Below the pieces are notes generated by a model that searched no databases, was not told the origin of the DNA, and was given only the letters and a program-made list of their open reading frames with translations. Source: Oligoflexia bacterium (GTDB lineage Bacteria > Bdellovibrionota > UBA1018). From it: a DNA stretch of 50,740 nucleotides. Positions 43,737 to 50,740 of this stretch are shown here, one piece after another. Positions within the stretch are counted from its first letter, which is position 1; every line of letters begins with the position of its first letter. The position numbers and the translations under genes are program-made. Where the stretch lies: positions 1-50,740 of the forward strand of contig CAIZRG010000041.1 of NCBI GenBank assembly GCA_903935335.1. Direction: 5' to 3'.

Positions 43737-44618
43737 GTGTCTTCTTTCAAGGTTCGAAAAGCCGTTATTCCGGTTGCAGGGCTTGGGACTCGGTTTTTCC
43801 CAGCATCAAAAGCTATTCCTAAAGAAATGATTCCGATTGTAGACGTTCCTGTGATTCAGCATATTGTTGAGGAGGCGGTTCAGTCTGGTATTCAAGAAAT
43901 TATATTGATTACAGCTCGTAATAAAGAAGCCATTGAAAATCATTTCGATTTGAACTATGAGCTCGAAGACGCTCTTGAAAAAAAAGGAAAAAAAGATTTA
44001 GCTGAACTTTCCCGTTCTATTGGTCAGATGTGCCAATTAGTTGCTATTCGGCAAAAGACCCCGCTTGGACTTGGGCACGCAGTGCTTTGTGCAGCTCCAT
44101 GGATCAAAGATGAGCCTTTTGCAGTTTTGTTAGGTGATGATTTGGTGGATGCAGAAGTTCCTTGTACACAACAGTTGATTGATGTCTTTGAAAGAGAGCA
44201 AGCCTCTGTCGTTGGAGTGATGAAGGTTCCAAAAGATCAAGTCTCAAAATATGGAATTGTATCTGGAAAAATGATTACCACAAAACTGATGGAAGTAAGC
44301 CATCTCGTAGAAAAACCTAGTCCTGCAGAGGCTCCTTCTCAATTAGCGATTCCAGGTCGATATATTTTGTCTCCTTCGATCTTTGGGTTTTTAAGAAAAA
44401 CAGTGATTGGCCAGGGCGGGGAAATTCAGTTAACAGATGCTCTTTCCTCTTTTGCTCAGAAAGAAAAGCTACTGGCTTATCAGTTTGACGGAGATCGTTA
44501 TGATACAGGGGATCGATTAGGGTTGATTGATGCAACTTTAGCCTTTGCATTGAAAAGAGCTGATTTAGCAGAAGGTGTGAGAGAGCTATTGAAAAAATAT
44601 GGGGAGCCTTTTCAATGA
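43737..44618 (+). CDS. galU: UTP-glucose-1-phosphate uridylyltransferase
   Basis: The 293-residue enzyme makes UDP-glucose from UTP and glucose-1-phosphate for polysaccharide and lipopolysaccharide synthesis. Signatures are KAVIPVAGLGTRFFPASKAIPKEM (limits 43755-43826; the first part binds the nucleotide), IVDVPVIQHIVEEAV, TPLGLGHAVLCA, LLGDDLVDA and GEIQLTDALSSF. The GTG start is preceded by GAAGGAG at a suitable distance. The stop overlaps the start of the following exported-protein gene (ATGA). Confidence 0.96.
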   Translation: MSSFKVRKAVIPVAGLGTRFFPASKAIPKEMIPIVDVPVIQHIVEEAVQSGIQEIILITARNKEAIENHFDLNYELEDALEKKGKKDLAELSRSIGQMCQLVAIRQKTPLGLGHAVLCAAPWIKDEPFAVLLGDDLVDAEVPCTQQLIDVFEREQASVVGVMKVPKDQVSKYGIVSGKMITTKLMEVSHLVEKPSPAEAPSQLAIPGRYILSPSIFGFLRKTVIGQGGEIQLTDALSSFAQKEKLLAYQFDGDRYDTGDRLGLIDATLAFALKRADLAEGVRELLKKYGEPFQ

Positions 44619-45421
44619 GGGGAAGACTGAGATTGGGGTTTGGTTTTTTGATTTTGAGTCTCTTACCTACTGCTGGGTTTTCTTATATTCCACCTTCAGA
44701 GTTTATTTTGCGATCATGGCTTAAGAAAAATTCGGGTTCTAAAAGTTTTAAAGTCAAAATAAATATTACAGCTTATCAAGAGGGCAAAGCGACCGAAGAT
44801 CAATTTACAGAAATTGCAGTCTTTCATCCACAAAAGCAAATTTTTTGGAGTCGGGCTATTCATGGAAAAGAGCATGAAATTTTTTCTGTTGAAAAGAAAT
44901 TTTCTTCGCTCTCATTAGTCTCTCTCCTTTTTTCGGGTGCTAGTTTCTTACAGGTGGCCCAAGAGCTTAAATCTAAAGGAATTCCCATTCAACTTGAAGA
45001 GGAACTTCTTAAAATGAGAACGGAGGTTGACCGCAGGGCTTCTGAAACACAGTTTTTGGCTCGTTTTGGAGAATCTCTGGCTTGGGTTATCGGAGCTGCT
45101 GATGAAAATGAAACTCTTCATCCTCAGCTTTGGTTTAAAAAAGATTTATTTTTTCCAATTCGTTTAGTTTATAAACCTTTGAATCACGAATGGGTTGATT
45201 TTAGATTTGATCAGTATTCTTTTCTTAGGGATTTTCCTTATCCTAAAACAATAACGCTCACTCAGAAGGGTAAAGGAATTGTTCTGGTCGCACAAGTTGT
45301 AGAGGTGGATTCTAATGCAGAGGTCCATCCACTTTTTTCTAGGAGCTTGGAAAAAATAGACTCAAGGGCAACCTCGGGGGTTCAGAGTCTCGTTCGGTTT
45401 TACTATGAAGTCTTTAGGTGA
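44615..45421 (+). CDS. Exported protein of unknown function
   Basis: The protein has 268 residues and a signal peptide (LGFGFLILSLLPTAGFS). The mature chain is mostly beta-strand-like (VKINITAYQEGKA, FTEIAVFHPQKQIFWS, FPIRLVYKPLNHEWVDFRF, PKTITLTQKGKGIVLVAQ) with a helical middle. That could be a LolA-like or similar periplasmic lipoprotein-binding fold, but no family can be named. It is coupled to galU upstream and overlaps priA by 17 bases downstream, so it is cotranscribed with both. Confidence 0.6.
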   Translation: MRGRLRLGFGFLILSLLPTAGFSYIPPSEFILRSWLKKNSGSKSFKVKINITAYQEGKATEDQFTEIAVFHPQKQIFWSRAIHGKEHEIFSVEKKFSSLSLVSLLFSGASFLQVAQELKSKGIPIQLEEELLKMRTEVDRRASETQFLARFGESLAWVIGAADENETLHPQLWFKKDLFFPIRLVYKPLNHEWVDFRFDQYSFLRDFPYPKTITLTQKGKGIVLVAQVVEVDSNAEVHPLFSRSLEKIDSRATSGVQSLVRFYYEVFR

Positions 45422-47453
45422 GACAGAGACAAAGATTGATTCTCAAAACTTTCAGATTTTGTCTGTAGCAATCCCTAGGCCTTTACAGGGACTGTTTACT
45501 TATGAACTACCTGAGCATTTAAAAGATTTAGTCAGGGTCGGAGGATGGGTTCGGGTTCCTTTTGGAAGAAGCGTAACTCATGCTTTTGTGGTGGAGTTAC
45601 CTCAACCTTATTCTAGTCTTCCACTCGGATTGAAAAGAGAAAATCTAAAGGCAGTCATTGAGGTTGGGAGTGAAGACTCTGTGTTTGCTGATGACGTATG
45701 GGCCTTGTGCCGCTGGGCACACGAGTACTACCAGATGCCTTTAGGTGAAGTTCTCAATTGTGCAGCACCTGCTGCTTCTCTTGGAATCAAGAAGGTCACA
45801 GCTAGAAAGAAAAAAAAATCCCATCCCTTAGAGCGAGGTGTTCAATATCCTCTGACTGAAGATCAGGTAAGCGTGGTTGAAGCGATCCATCAAATGGATC
45901 AACACAAAAAGAAAACAGTTCTCTTAAACGGGGTGACGGGCAGTGGTAAGACAGAGGTTTATATTGAACTGGCTAAAAAAGCTCTGAAGCAAGACCAAGG
46001 GGTTTTGATTCTTGTGCCTGAAATTGCTCTGACACCTCAGGTTCATCACCGATTTGAGTCCGCTTTGGGTGTTCCAGTTGCTTTATGGCATTCGGCTGTG
46101 TCTTTTGCTCAACGAAGAGATCAGGCATTGGATTTACGAGCTGGAAAGATTCGGGTTGTGGTGGGAGCTCGATCTGCAGTTTTTGCTCCTGTCAAGAATC
46201 TGGGTTTGATCGTGGTGGATGAAGAACATGATCCTACCTTTAAGCAAGAGGAACGGATGCGCTACCAGGCACGTGATTTAGCAGTAGTTCGTGGAAAAAT
46301 TTGTCAAGCCCTGGTGGTTTTAGGATCTGCAACCCCGAGTTTAGAATCTCGTGAAAGAGTGCGAGAAGGTAAATATATCCAATTGGATTTGCCTCGAAGA
46401 ATTGCTCCTGGAGGGCACCCTCAAGTTGAGCTCGTTGATCTTCGGGTTGAGCCTCAGGTGGAACCTGCTCGAACTTCGTTGGCTTTAAAGACTCTGGAAG
46501 CAATTCGAGAAACCCTTTCATCTCAAGAGCAGGTGATGATTTATTTAAATAGGCGTGGATTTGCTGCTTTTCTGATTTGTGAGGATTGTGGCGAAGTGAA
46601 AGGTTGTCCTGTTTGTTCCATTTCCCTAACCGTTTATAAAAAAAGGATGGGGTTGAGATGCCATCTTTGTGGACATGAGGAGAGGATTCCCGAACTTTGC
46701 CAGAAGTGTCAAGGAATTGACCTTTTGGAGATGGGAGCAGGAACTGAAAGTTTAGAAGAAGAGTTGTGTCAATGGATTCCCGAGGCTAAGATTCTAAGAT
46801 TAGATCGAGACAAGATTACGAGTACGACGCGACTCAATTCAATTCTGAAAAGCTTTAGAGCGGGGGAGGCAAATGTTCTTTTGGGAACTCAAATGTTGGT
46901 GAAAGGGCATGATTTTCCAGAGGTGACCTTGGTTGTGGTGGTTACGGCTGATCCTTTGTTTCGTTGGCCAGACTTTAGGGCACCTGAGAGAGCTTACCAG
47001 ATTTTGAGACAAGTTTCTGGTCGTGCAGGGCGAGGTCAAAAGCCTGGAAGAGTTATGATTCAATCTTATGATACGGATCATCCTGTCTTACAGGTCATGG
47101 AAGGGAAAATTTCTGAAGAATCATTTTTAAGCTCGGAGCGATCACTGAGGTTAGCCCTGAATTACCCTCCTTTTGGACGATTAGTTCGGATTCGATTTGA
47201 GAATTCTTCAACACAGACGAGTGAATACCAAGCTTCTCAGGTAGCCAACCAGCTCAGATCTTCTGGGGGTGAGCTTGACCTTCTAGGGCCAAGTGAAGCT
47301 TTTGTTAAAAAAATGAAAGGGCTTTATCGGTGGGATCTTCTTTTAAAAGCAAAAGATGTGGGCCTAATTCAAAAGGCTATGCATGACACAGCAAAGATTT
47401 GCATGAAAAATAAGTGGCCGTTTTGGGTTGATGTCGATCCTTATGGGATTTAA
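45405..47453 (+). CDS. priA: Primosomal protein N' (replication-restart helicase PriA)
   Basis: This 682-residue 3'-5' superfamily 2 DNA helicase restarts stalled replication forks. The N-terminal 3'-DNA-binding domain (IPRPLQGLFTYELPEHL) is present. Helicase motifs are Walker A LLNGVTGSGKTEVY, VVDEEHDPTFKQEERMRYQA, LGSATPSLES and the late motif QVSGRAGRGQKPGRVMIQS. The zinc-binding insert has CEDCGEVKGCPVC and CHLCGHEERIPELCQKC. Size and order match the family. It follows galU and an exported protein gene with overlaps. Confidence 0.95.
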   Translation: MKSLGETETKIDSQNFQILSVAIPRPLQGLFTYELPEHLKDLVRVGGWVRVPFGRSVTHAFVVELPQPYSSLPLGLKRENLKAVIEVGSEDSVFADDVWALCRWAHEYYQMPLGEVLNCAAPAASLGIKKVTARKKKKSHPLERGVQYPLTEDQVSVVEAIHQMDQHKKKTVLLNGVTGSGKTEVYIELAKKALKQDQGVLILVPEIALTPQVHHRFESALGVPVALWHSAVSFAQRRDQALDLRAGKIRVVVGARSAVFAPVKNLGLIVVDEEHDPTFKQEERMRYQARDLAVVRGKICQALVVLGSATPSLESRERVREGKYIQLDLPRRIAPGGHPQVELVDLRVEPQVEPARTSLALKTLEAIRETLSSQEQVMIYLNRRGFAAFLICEDCGEVKGCPVCSISLTVYKKRMGLRCHLCGHEERIPELCQKCQGIDLLEMGAGTESLEEELCQWIPEAKILRLDRDKITSTTRLNSILKSFRAGEANVLLGTQMLVKGHDFPEVTLVVVVTADPLFRWPDFRAPERAYQILRQVSGRAGRGQKPGRVMIQSYDTDHPVLQVMEGKISEESFLSSERSLRLALNYPPFGRLVRIRFENSSTQTSEYQASQVANQLRSSGGELDLLGPSEAFVKKMKGLYRWDLLLKAKDVGLIQKAMHDTAKICMKNKWPFWVDVDPYGI

Positions 47454-47475
47454 TAGGTCCAACCAGTAGGTGAAA

Positions 47476-48270
47476 ATGACACAAAAAAAACAGGAGATGT
47501 CTGAAGTTCAAAAGAGAATTCAAAAAACCATTGAACTGGCCGAGGAAGAAAGAAAACGTAAACTTCAGGCCCAAAGACTTGAATTTGTTAGGACGGGTCT
47601 TCATTCCATTCGAAAAAAGGAAGTTGCAGAGGCTGTCAAAGCCTTTCATAGCTATATTAAGACCCTTGAAGAGTTAAAAGGAGTTGGAGAAGGACGGCTT
47701 GTTCCTGCTTGTTTTGATCTCAAGAAGGATCAGCATGAGCTTCTCATGTTATGTGGGATCTACTGGGATTTAGCTAAGCTTTATGATCGAACCCGCTCCA
47801 AAAATAAGGAAAAAGAGTTTTTACATTATTTACAGAAATATGTTTTGTTTGCAAAGGGGATGCCTTTTCAAGCTTTATGTGCGGAGTCTCTCAGAAAATA
47901 CATTAGTAATGGAAAAGCAATGCATCGAAGTGATTTTACGAGTGCTTATCGTTCCTTGAGTTTATCTAAGTGCTTTGTGGCTACTGCATTATTGGATGTG
48001 ATTTCGCCCAGGACTCTTGTTTATTTACAAAATTTTCGGGATCAAGTTCTCAAAAAATCTTCTTTAGGAAGAGCTTTTATGTGTGGGTACTACAAACATG
48101 GTCCAAAATTAGCTCAAAAAATTGAGTTTTGGCCTTTTTTAGTTCGAAAATTTTTTGGGAAGGCCTTAGATGGTCTAGCTGTTTTGAGTTTTGTGTTAGT
48201 GAAGAATAGTTCCTATTCTTTCTGGTCTAAAGCTAAACTGGCTTTCAGAAAAGCTGACCCAGAAGGATAG
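47476..48270 (+). CDS. CFI-box domain protein of unknown function
   Basis: The protein has 264 residues. A charged helical start (VQKRIQKTIELAEEERKRKL) is followed by a helical, TPR-like middle (VAEAVKAFHSYIKTLEEL, LCGIYWDLAKLYDR). The C-terminal part has the CFI-box pattern: KCFVATALLDVISPRTLVYL, then QNFRDQVLKKSSLGRAFM and CGYYKHGPKLAQKI. In the family the first stretch reads CFIATAAYG. This box is found in bacterial proteins of unknown function, often at the C-terminus. There is no export signal, but the last segment is fairly hydrophobic. The 3' end overlaps the convergent lepB by 75 bases. Confidence 0.7.
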   Translation: MTQKKQEMSEVQKRIQKTIELAEEERKRKLQAQRLEFVRTGLHSIRKKEVAEAVKAFHSYIKTLEELKGVGEGRLVPACFDLKKDQHELLMLCGIYWDLAKLYDRTRSKNKEKEFLHYLQKYVLFAKGMPFQALCAESLRKYISNGKAMHRSDFTSAYRSLSLSKCFVATALLDVISPRTLVYLQNFRDQVLKKSSLGRAFMCGYYKHGPKLAQKIEFWPFLVRKFFGKALDGLAVLSFVLVKNSSYSFWSKAKLAFRKADPEG

Positions 48271-48960
48271 CCAAATGACCATGGCTTTGCCTTTCACGTT
48301 TTTCATAGGGACAAAACCCCAAAAACGGCTGTCATTTGAGAAGTCTCGATTGTCTCCCATGACGAACAAGCTATCTTGAGGAACTGTGATTGGACCATAA
48401 GTCTCACTCATATAGTTGGTCTTGTCATGGAGGATGAAGTGATTGGCTTGATCCAGGTGTTCACTGAACAAATCTAAGTGGGCTGAAGTGTATTTAGGAT
48501 CGTCTAAAGATTGAAAAAGTTTTTCAGATTGGGATCGGTCGGTCAGATCGCGGCTGATCATTTTTTGATTGATATAGAGAACTTTGTTTCGAAGTTCAAC
48601 CGTGTCTCCTGGAACTCCAATGACACGTTTGATGTAATAAAAACTTTCATCCTTGGGGTAGATAAAGACAACGATATCTCCCCGCTCAGGAGGCTTTCTT
48701 TTGAGAACATAGATTGGATGATCTGTTACTAGATCAGAAAAAGGGATCTTAAAGCCGTAAGCAAATTTATTCACAAAGATGTGATCCCCAATCAGAAGTG
48801 TGGGAATCATGGAGCCTGAAGGAATTTTAAAGGCCTCCACAATGCTTGAGCGAATCATAAAGACAATCAGCAATGCCATGCCCAGTGAGATCACATTTTC
48901 GATGACCCACTGCTTACGTGAAGGGGAGGCTTTCGTTGAACTAGGTACTTTGTCTTTCAT
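48196..48960 (-). CDS. lepB: Signal peptidase I
   Basis: The 254-residue membrane protease removes Sec and Tat signal peptides. One N-terminal helix (VISLGMALLIVFMIRSSIV) leads to the catalytic serine in IPSGSMIPTLLIGDHIFVNKF. The general-base lysine lies in RGDIVVFIYPKDESFYYIKRVIG, and box E is VMGDNRDFSNDSRFWGFVP. AAGG lies upstream of the ATG. The C-terminal tail shares its bases with the convergent CFI-box gene. It would process many of the exported proteins in this window. Confidence 0.95.
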   Translation of the reverse strand: MKDKVPSSTKASPSRKQWVIENVISLGMALLIVFMIRSSIVEAFKIPSGSMIPTLLIGDHIFVNKFAYGFKIPFSDLVTDHPIYVLKRKPPERGDIVVFIYPKDESFYYIKRVIGVPGDTVELRNKVLYINQKMISRDLTDRSQSEKLFQSLDDPKYTSAHLDLFSEHLDQANHFILHDKTNYMSETYGPITVPQDSLFVMGDNRDFSNDSRFWGFVPMKNVKGKAMVIWLSFWVSFSESQFSFRPERIGTILH

Positions 48961-49290
48961 ACGAAACTTACCTTATAACCTTTTTTGATCTTTAGGCATA
49001 TAGAAAACAAAAAGAGTTTTCTTGGAAAAATGGGTTTTTAGAGCCCAGCACCTCCTTTTTGCTCTGTTGACATCAATAAAGGAGTGGTGTGGTCAACTGT
49101 CATGTTTCATGCCGATGGATTCCTCTCAATGTATCAAACACGAACAGGAATTGACTCTTTCAATGCTAAGAGGTGTGGTTCTGAATTTATTTTATATCCA
49201 TTGAGATTGGATTAAAAAAATAAGATGTATAAAAACCTCAAAAGAGGTATTACAAAAAAAATTTAAATATCTCATTTAGATGTTGATTAG
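48961..49290. other. Intergenic region between lepB and the glycine-rich protein
   Basis: This is divergent non-coding sequence of about 330 bases. It contains a 6-base inverted repeat GTTGAC...GTCAAC (49066-49097) that includes a TTGACA, and a small hairpin ACCTC-AAAA-GAGGT (49235-49248). No coding frame is convincing; a 60-codon frame at 49022 has no ribosome binding site. Promoters for both flanking genes should lie here but cannot be assigned. Confidence 0.4.
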
Positions 49291-49326
49291 AATTCGTTCA
49301 GGGAAATATTTTTTTCTGAACGAATT
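49283..49326 (+). promoter_or_regulatory. 11-base inverted repeat ahead of the glycine-rich protein
   Basis: AATTCGTTCAG (49291-49301) and CTGAACGAATT (49316-49326) form a perfect inverted repeat with a 14-base AT-rich loop. A possible promoter, TTGATT at 49283 and TATTTT at 49307 with an 18-base spacer, overlaps it. The arrangement could be an operator or a leader hairpin 48 bases before the start codon. Confidence 0.5.
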
Positions 49327-49373
49327 GTTTAGAACGATTTTGATTTGAATTGAACTTCAAGTTTGGAGAACTT

Positions 49374-50411
49374 ATGTTTTTTCGTTGTTTTCAGATCTTG
49401 TTCTTGAGTGGATTTATTCTATTTATGTCTCAGCAAATTTATGCAGCTCCTCCTGATGTGAATGCGAGTGTACTGCATGTTGAAAATGAGGCTCTGATTG
49501 CTAAATCCAAAGCCCTTGAAGCGATACAAGATAATGCAAAGCAGGATGAGCAGTTAGAAGAGCATGGGGAGAAGCTGGAGGAGCATACTGCTACACTGAA
49601 GGCTCATGATGGGACTTTGGAGGAGCATGCTACTATCTTGGGGAATCATGCTGCTACGCTGAAAAATCACGGGGAAAAGCTAGATTCGATGAACACTCGG
49701 ATTGGAAGTCTGGAAAACACAGTGGCTGAGCTCAGAGAGAAAATCGAAAAAATCAAAAATATTAAGAAACTCCCTCCGACTATTCAAACATTTACGGCGG
49801 GTAAAGGCACTTACGTGCTGCCTTTGGACCCTACTCCTCTTTATATTCGGGTGAGGATGGTGGGTGGAGGAGGAGGGGGTGCTGGGTCTGGAGTTGAAAA
49901 TACGGGCAATGGCAGTGGTCAGTCCGGTGGAGATACTGCTTTTGGATCGTTAGTGGTGAAGGGCGGGGAGCCTGGTGATGCTCAGGCTTTTGGGGGTGCT
50001 GGTGGGACTTCTACTTTGGTTGATGGGGCTATTGGGTTAGCTCTTGCAGGTGCTTCGGGTCAATGTGTTCAGTATCAATATCAGTGTGGTTCCGTTCAGC
50101 TTCGCGGTGGTATAGGTGGGAGTTCTCCTCTAGGTGGAGCAGGGGGGTGCTGTCGAAGATCTATAAGTGGCCAGGGTGTTGCAAATACAGGCAGTGGGGG
50201 GGAAGGGGGTTCTTCAGGTGCTAGTCCTCATTCTTATACAGGATCTGGGGGTGGAGCTGGGGGTTATGTGGATGTAATAATTGCTAGCCCTTCGTGCAGT
50301 TATTCTTATTCTGTCGGTAAAAGTGGAGCAGGAGGCAGGGCAGGACATTCAGGTGTAGCAGGTGGTACAGGAGGATCTGGCTACATCGAGGTGACAGAGT
50401 ATTACCAATAA
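49374..50411 (+). CDS. Exported coiled-coil / glycine-rich adhesin-like protein
   Basis: The protein has about 345 residues. A signal peptide (FQILFLSGFILFMSQQIYA) leads to a coiled coil with six perfect seven-residue units of the form xxHxxxL (HGEKL, HTATL, HDGTL, HATIL, HAATL, HGEKL). Ordinary heptads up to IEKIKNIKK follow. After TIQTFTAGKGTYVLP the chain becomes a glycine-rich domain (MVGGGGGGAGSG to GGTGGSGYIEV). This domain type occurs in phage tail fibres and secreted adhesins, where a trimeric stalk presents a Gly-rich receptor-binding tip. Cysteines appear in CVQYQYQC and a CC pair. GGAG five bases before ATG 49374 fixes the start. A cell-surface attachment role is inference. Confidence 0.72.
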   Translation: MFFRCFQILFLSGFILFMSQQIYAAPPDVNASVLHVENEALIAKSKALEAIQDNAKQDEQLEEHGEKLEEHTATLKAHDGTLEEHATILGNHAATLKNHGEKLDSMNTRIGSLENTVAELREKIEKIKNIKKLPPTIQTFTAGKGTYVLPLDPTPLYIRVRMVGGGGGGAGSGVENTGNGSGQSGGDTAFGSLVVKGGEPGDAQAFGGAGGTSTLVDGAIGLALAGASGQCVQYQYQCGSVQLRGGIGGSSPLGGAGGCCRRSISGQGVANTGSGGEGGSSGASPHSYTGSGGGAGGYVDVIIASPSCSYSYSVGKSGAGGRAGHSGVAGGTGGSGYIEVTEYYQ

Positions 50412-50451
50412 GTGGTGCCAAAAAATTTTTTTCATTTCTAATCTCTCACCA

Positions 50452-50493
50452 CAGCTCAGTCCAGAATGGCTGAGTTGTTCTTTTTCATTTTTC
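50452..50493 (+). terminator. Rho-independent terminator of the glycine-rich protein gene
   Basis: CAGCTCAG (50452-50459) pairs with CTGAGTTG (50470-50477), including one G-T pair, with the inner CC/GG extending the stem. A T-rich tract (TTCTTTTTCATTTTT) follows directly. Confidence 0.8.
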
Positions 50494-50511
50494 TATAGTT
50501 TTAGGGTCTTT

Positions 50512-50540
50512 GCCCTTCAACTTTTGAATGGGCTTTTTTT
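50512..50540 (+). terminator. Second tandem Rho-independent terminator
   Basis: GCCCTTCAA (50512-50520) pairs with TTGAATGGGC (50524-50533) around a CTT loop, with one bulged base, and is followed by seven T residues. It backs up the terminator just upstream. Confidence 0.8.
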
Positions 50541-50693
50541 GGAGGGTGATTGAGTTCTTTAATTAAAAATCATTTTCTCTATTTATTTAAGATCGAAGTA
50601 AAAAAATTAAGTTGAAAAAAATTTTAAAAAGGATATTACGAGAAAAACGAAAAAAGCTTGAATTCTTTTGTGTTTTCAAGATTTGGAGGGTCT

Positions 50694-50740
50694 GTGTATT
50701 ATTTTCAGAACCTGCTTGCTGCTTTCATTTTCAAGGCTCA
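50694..50740 (+). CDS. Possible 5' end of a further gene, cut by the window edge
   Basis: A GTG at 50694 is preceded by TTGGAGGGTCT, a strong ribosome binding site, and opens the frame MYYFQNLLAAFIFKA up to the edge. The first residues are hydrophobic, as in a signal peptide. Only 15 codons are visible, so the call rests on the ribosome binding site and the open frame. The preceding 150 bases are AT-rich and may hold its promoter. Confidence 0.35.
   Translation, partial: MYYFQNLLAAFIFKA

Noticed and set aside
49235..49248. Hairpin ACCTC-AAAA-GAGGT as a terminator
   Set aside because: The stem is five base pairs and a T tract exists only on the minus-strand reading, where no gene ends.
49850..50400. 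Glycine-rich repeat as low-complexity artefact
   Set aside because: The frame is open throughout, has a clear start, ribosome binding site and terminators, and contains varied non-glycine motifs including cysteines.

Overview
This 50.7 kb window looks like chromosome from a low-GC, Gram-negative, aerobic bacterium. It carries lspA and lgt for lipoprotein processing, lepB, outer-membrane beta-barrels and an RND efflux system. It also carries the five-carbon haem pathway with oxygen-dependent late steps. Gene order (the haem cluster with an embedded two-component system, lspA-lgt, and galU-orf-priA-orf-lepB), a MYND-finger protein and F-box/LRR proteins would fit Bdellovibrionota or another host- or prey-associated lineage. 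That placement is inference from gene content only.

1-9.2 kb is an accessory region rich in exported, eukaryote-like or decayed genes. It holds an IS5-family element whose transposase needs a -1 frameshift, an exported SAM-methyltransferase-flanking remnant, two exported GALA-like F-box/LRR paralogues, and a DEDDh exonuclease with a decayed second copy. It also holds an exported amidase_3-like protein without the usual zinc ligands, a large polytopic membrane protein and a probable IS630-type transposase remnant. The two LRR genes and their divergent exonuclease neighbours look like two copies of one duplicated module.

9.2-14.8 kb encodes a heavy-metal RND efflux system. The pump and the outer-membrane factor are one 1498-residue polypeptide, and the adaptor gene overlaps it. 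14.9-20.6 kb is mixed: a class-III aminotransferase, a small exported protein, tRNA-Leu(CAG), a second polytopic membrane protein, an exported methyltransferase ending in a MYND zinc finger, and a COMT-like methyltransferase.

20.7-28.5 kb holds rnr and a UbiB-family kinase, then agmatine deiminase and N-carbamoylputrescine amidase (agmatine to putrescine). It continues with an RRM protein and infA, an exported ankyrin-like protein, and an RNase HI with a C-terminal hybrid-binding-like domain.

28.5-42.3 kb is a tightly packed plus-strand array. It contains hemA, hemC fused to a HemD-like domain, hemB, hemL, a histidine kinase and response regulator, hemE, hemG and hemF, then lspA, lgt and a FecCD/BtuCDF-type uptake ABC transporter. 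The enzymes take glutamyl-tRNA to protoporphyrin IX; ferrochelatase is not in the window. Many genes overlap by 1-4 bases, so translational coupling is likely.

42.3-49 kb has a beta-barrel protein, a DksA/TraR-type regulator, galU, an exported protein, priA, a CFI-box protein and lepB. The window ends with an exported adhesin-like protein (His/Leu coiled coil plus a glycine-rich head), two tandem terminators and the possible start of another gene at the right edge.
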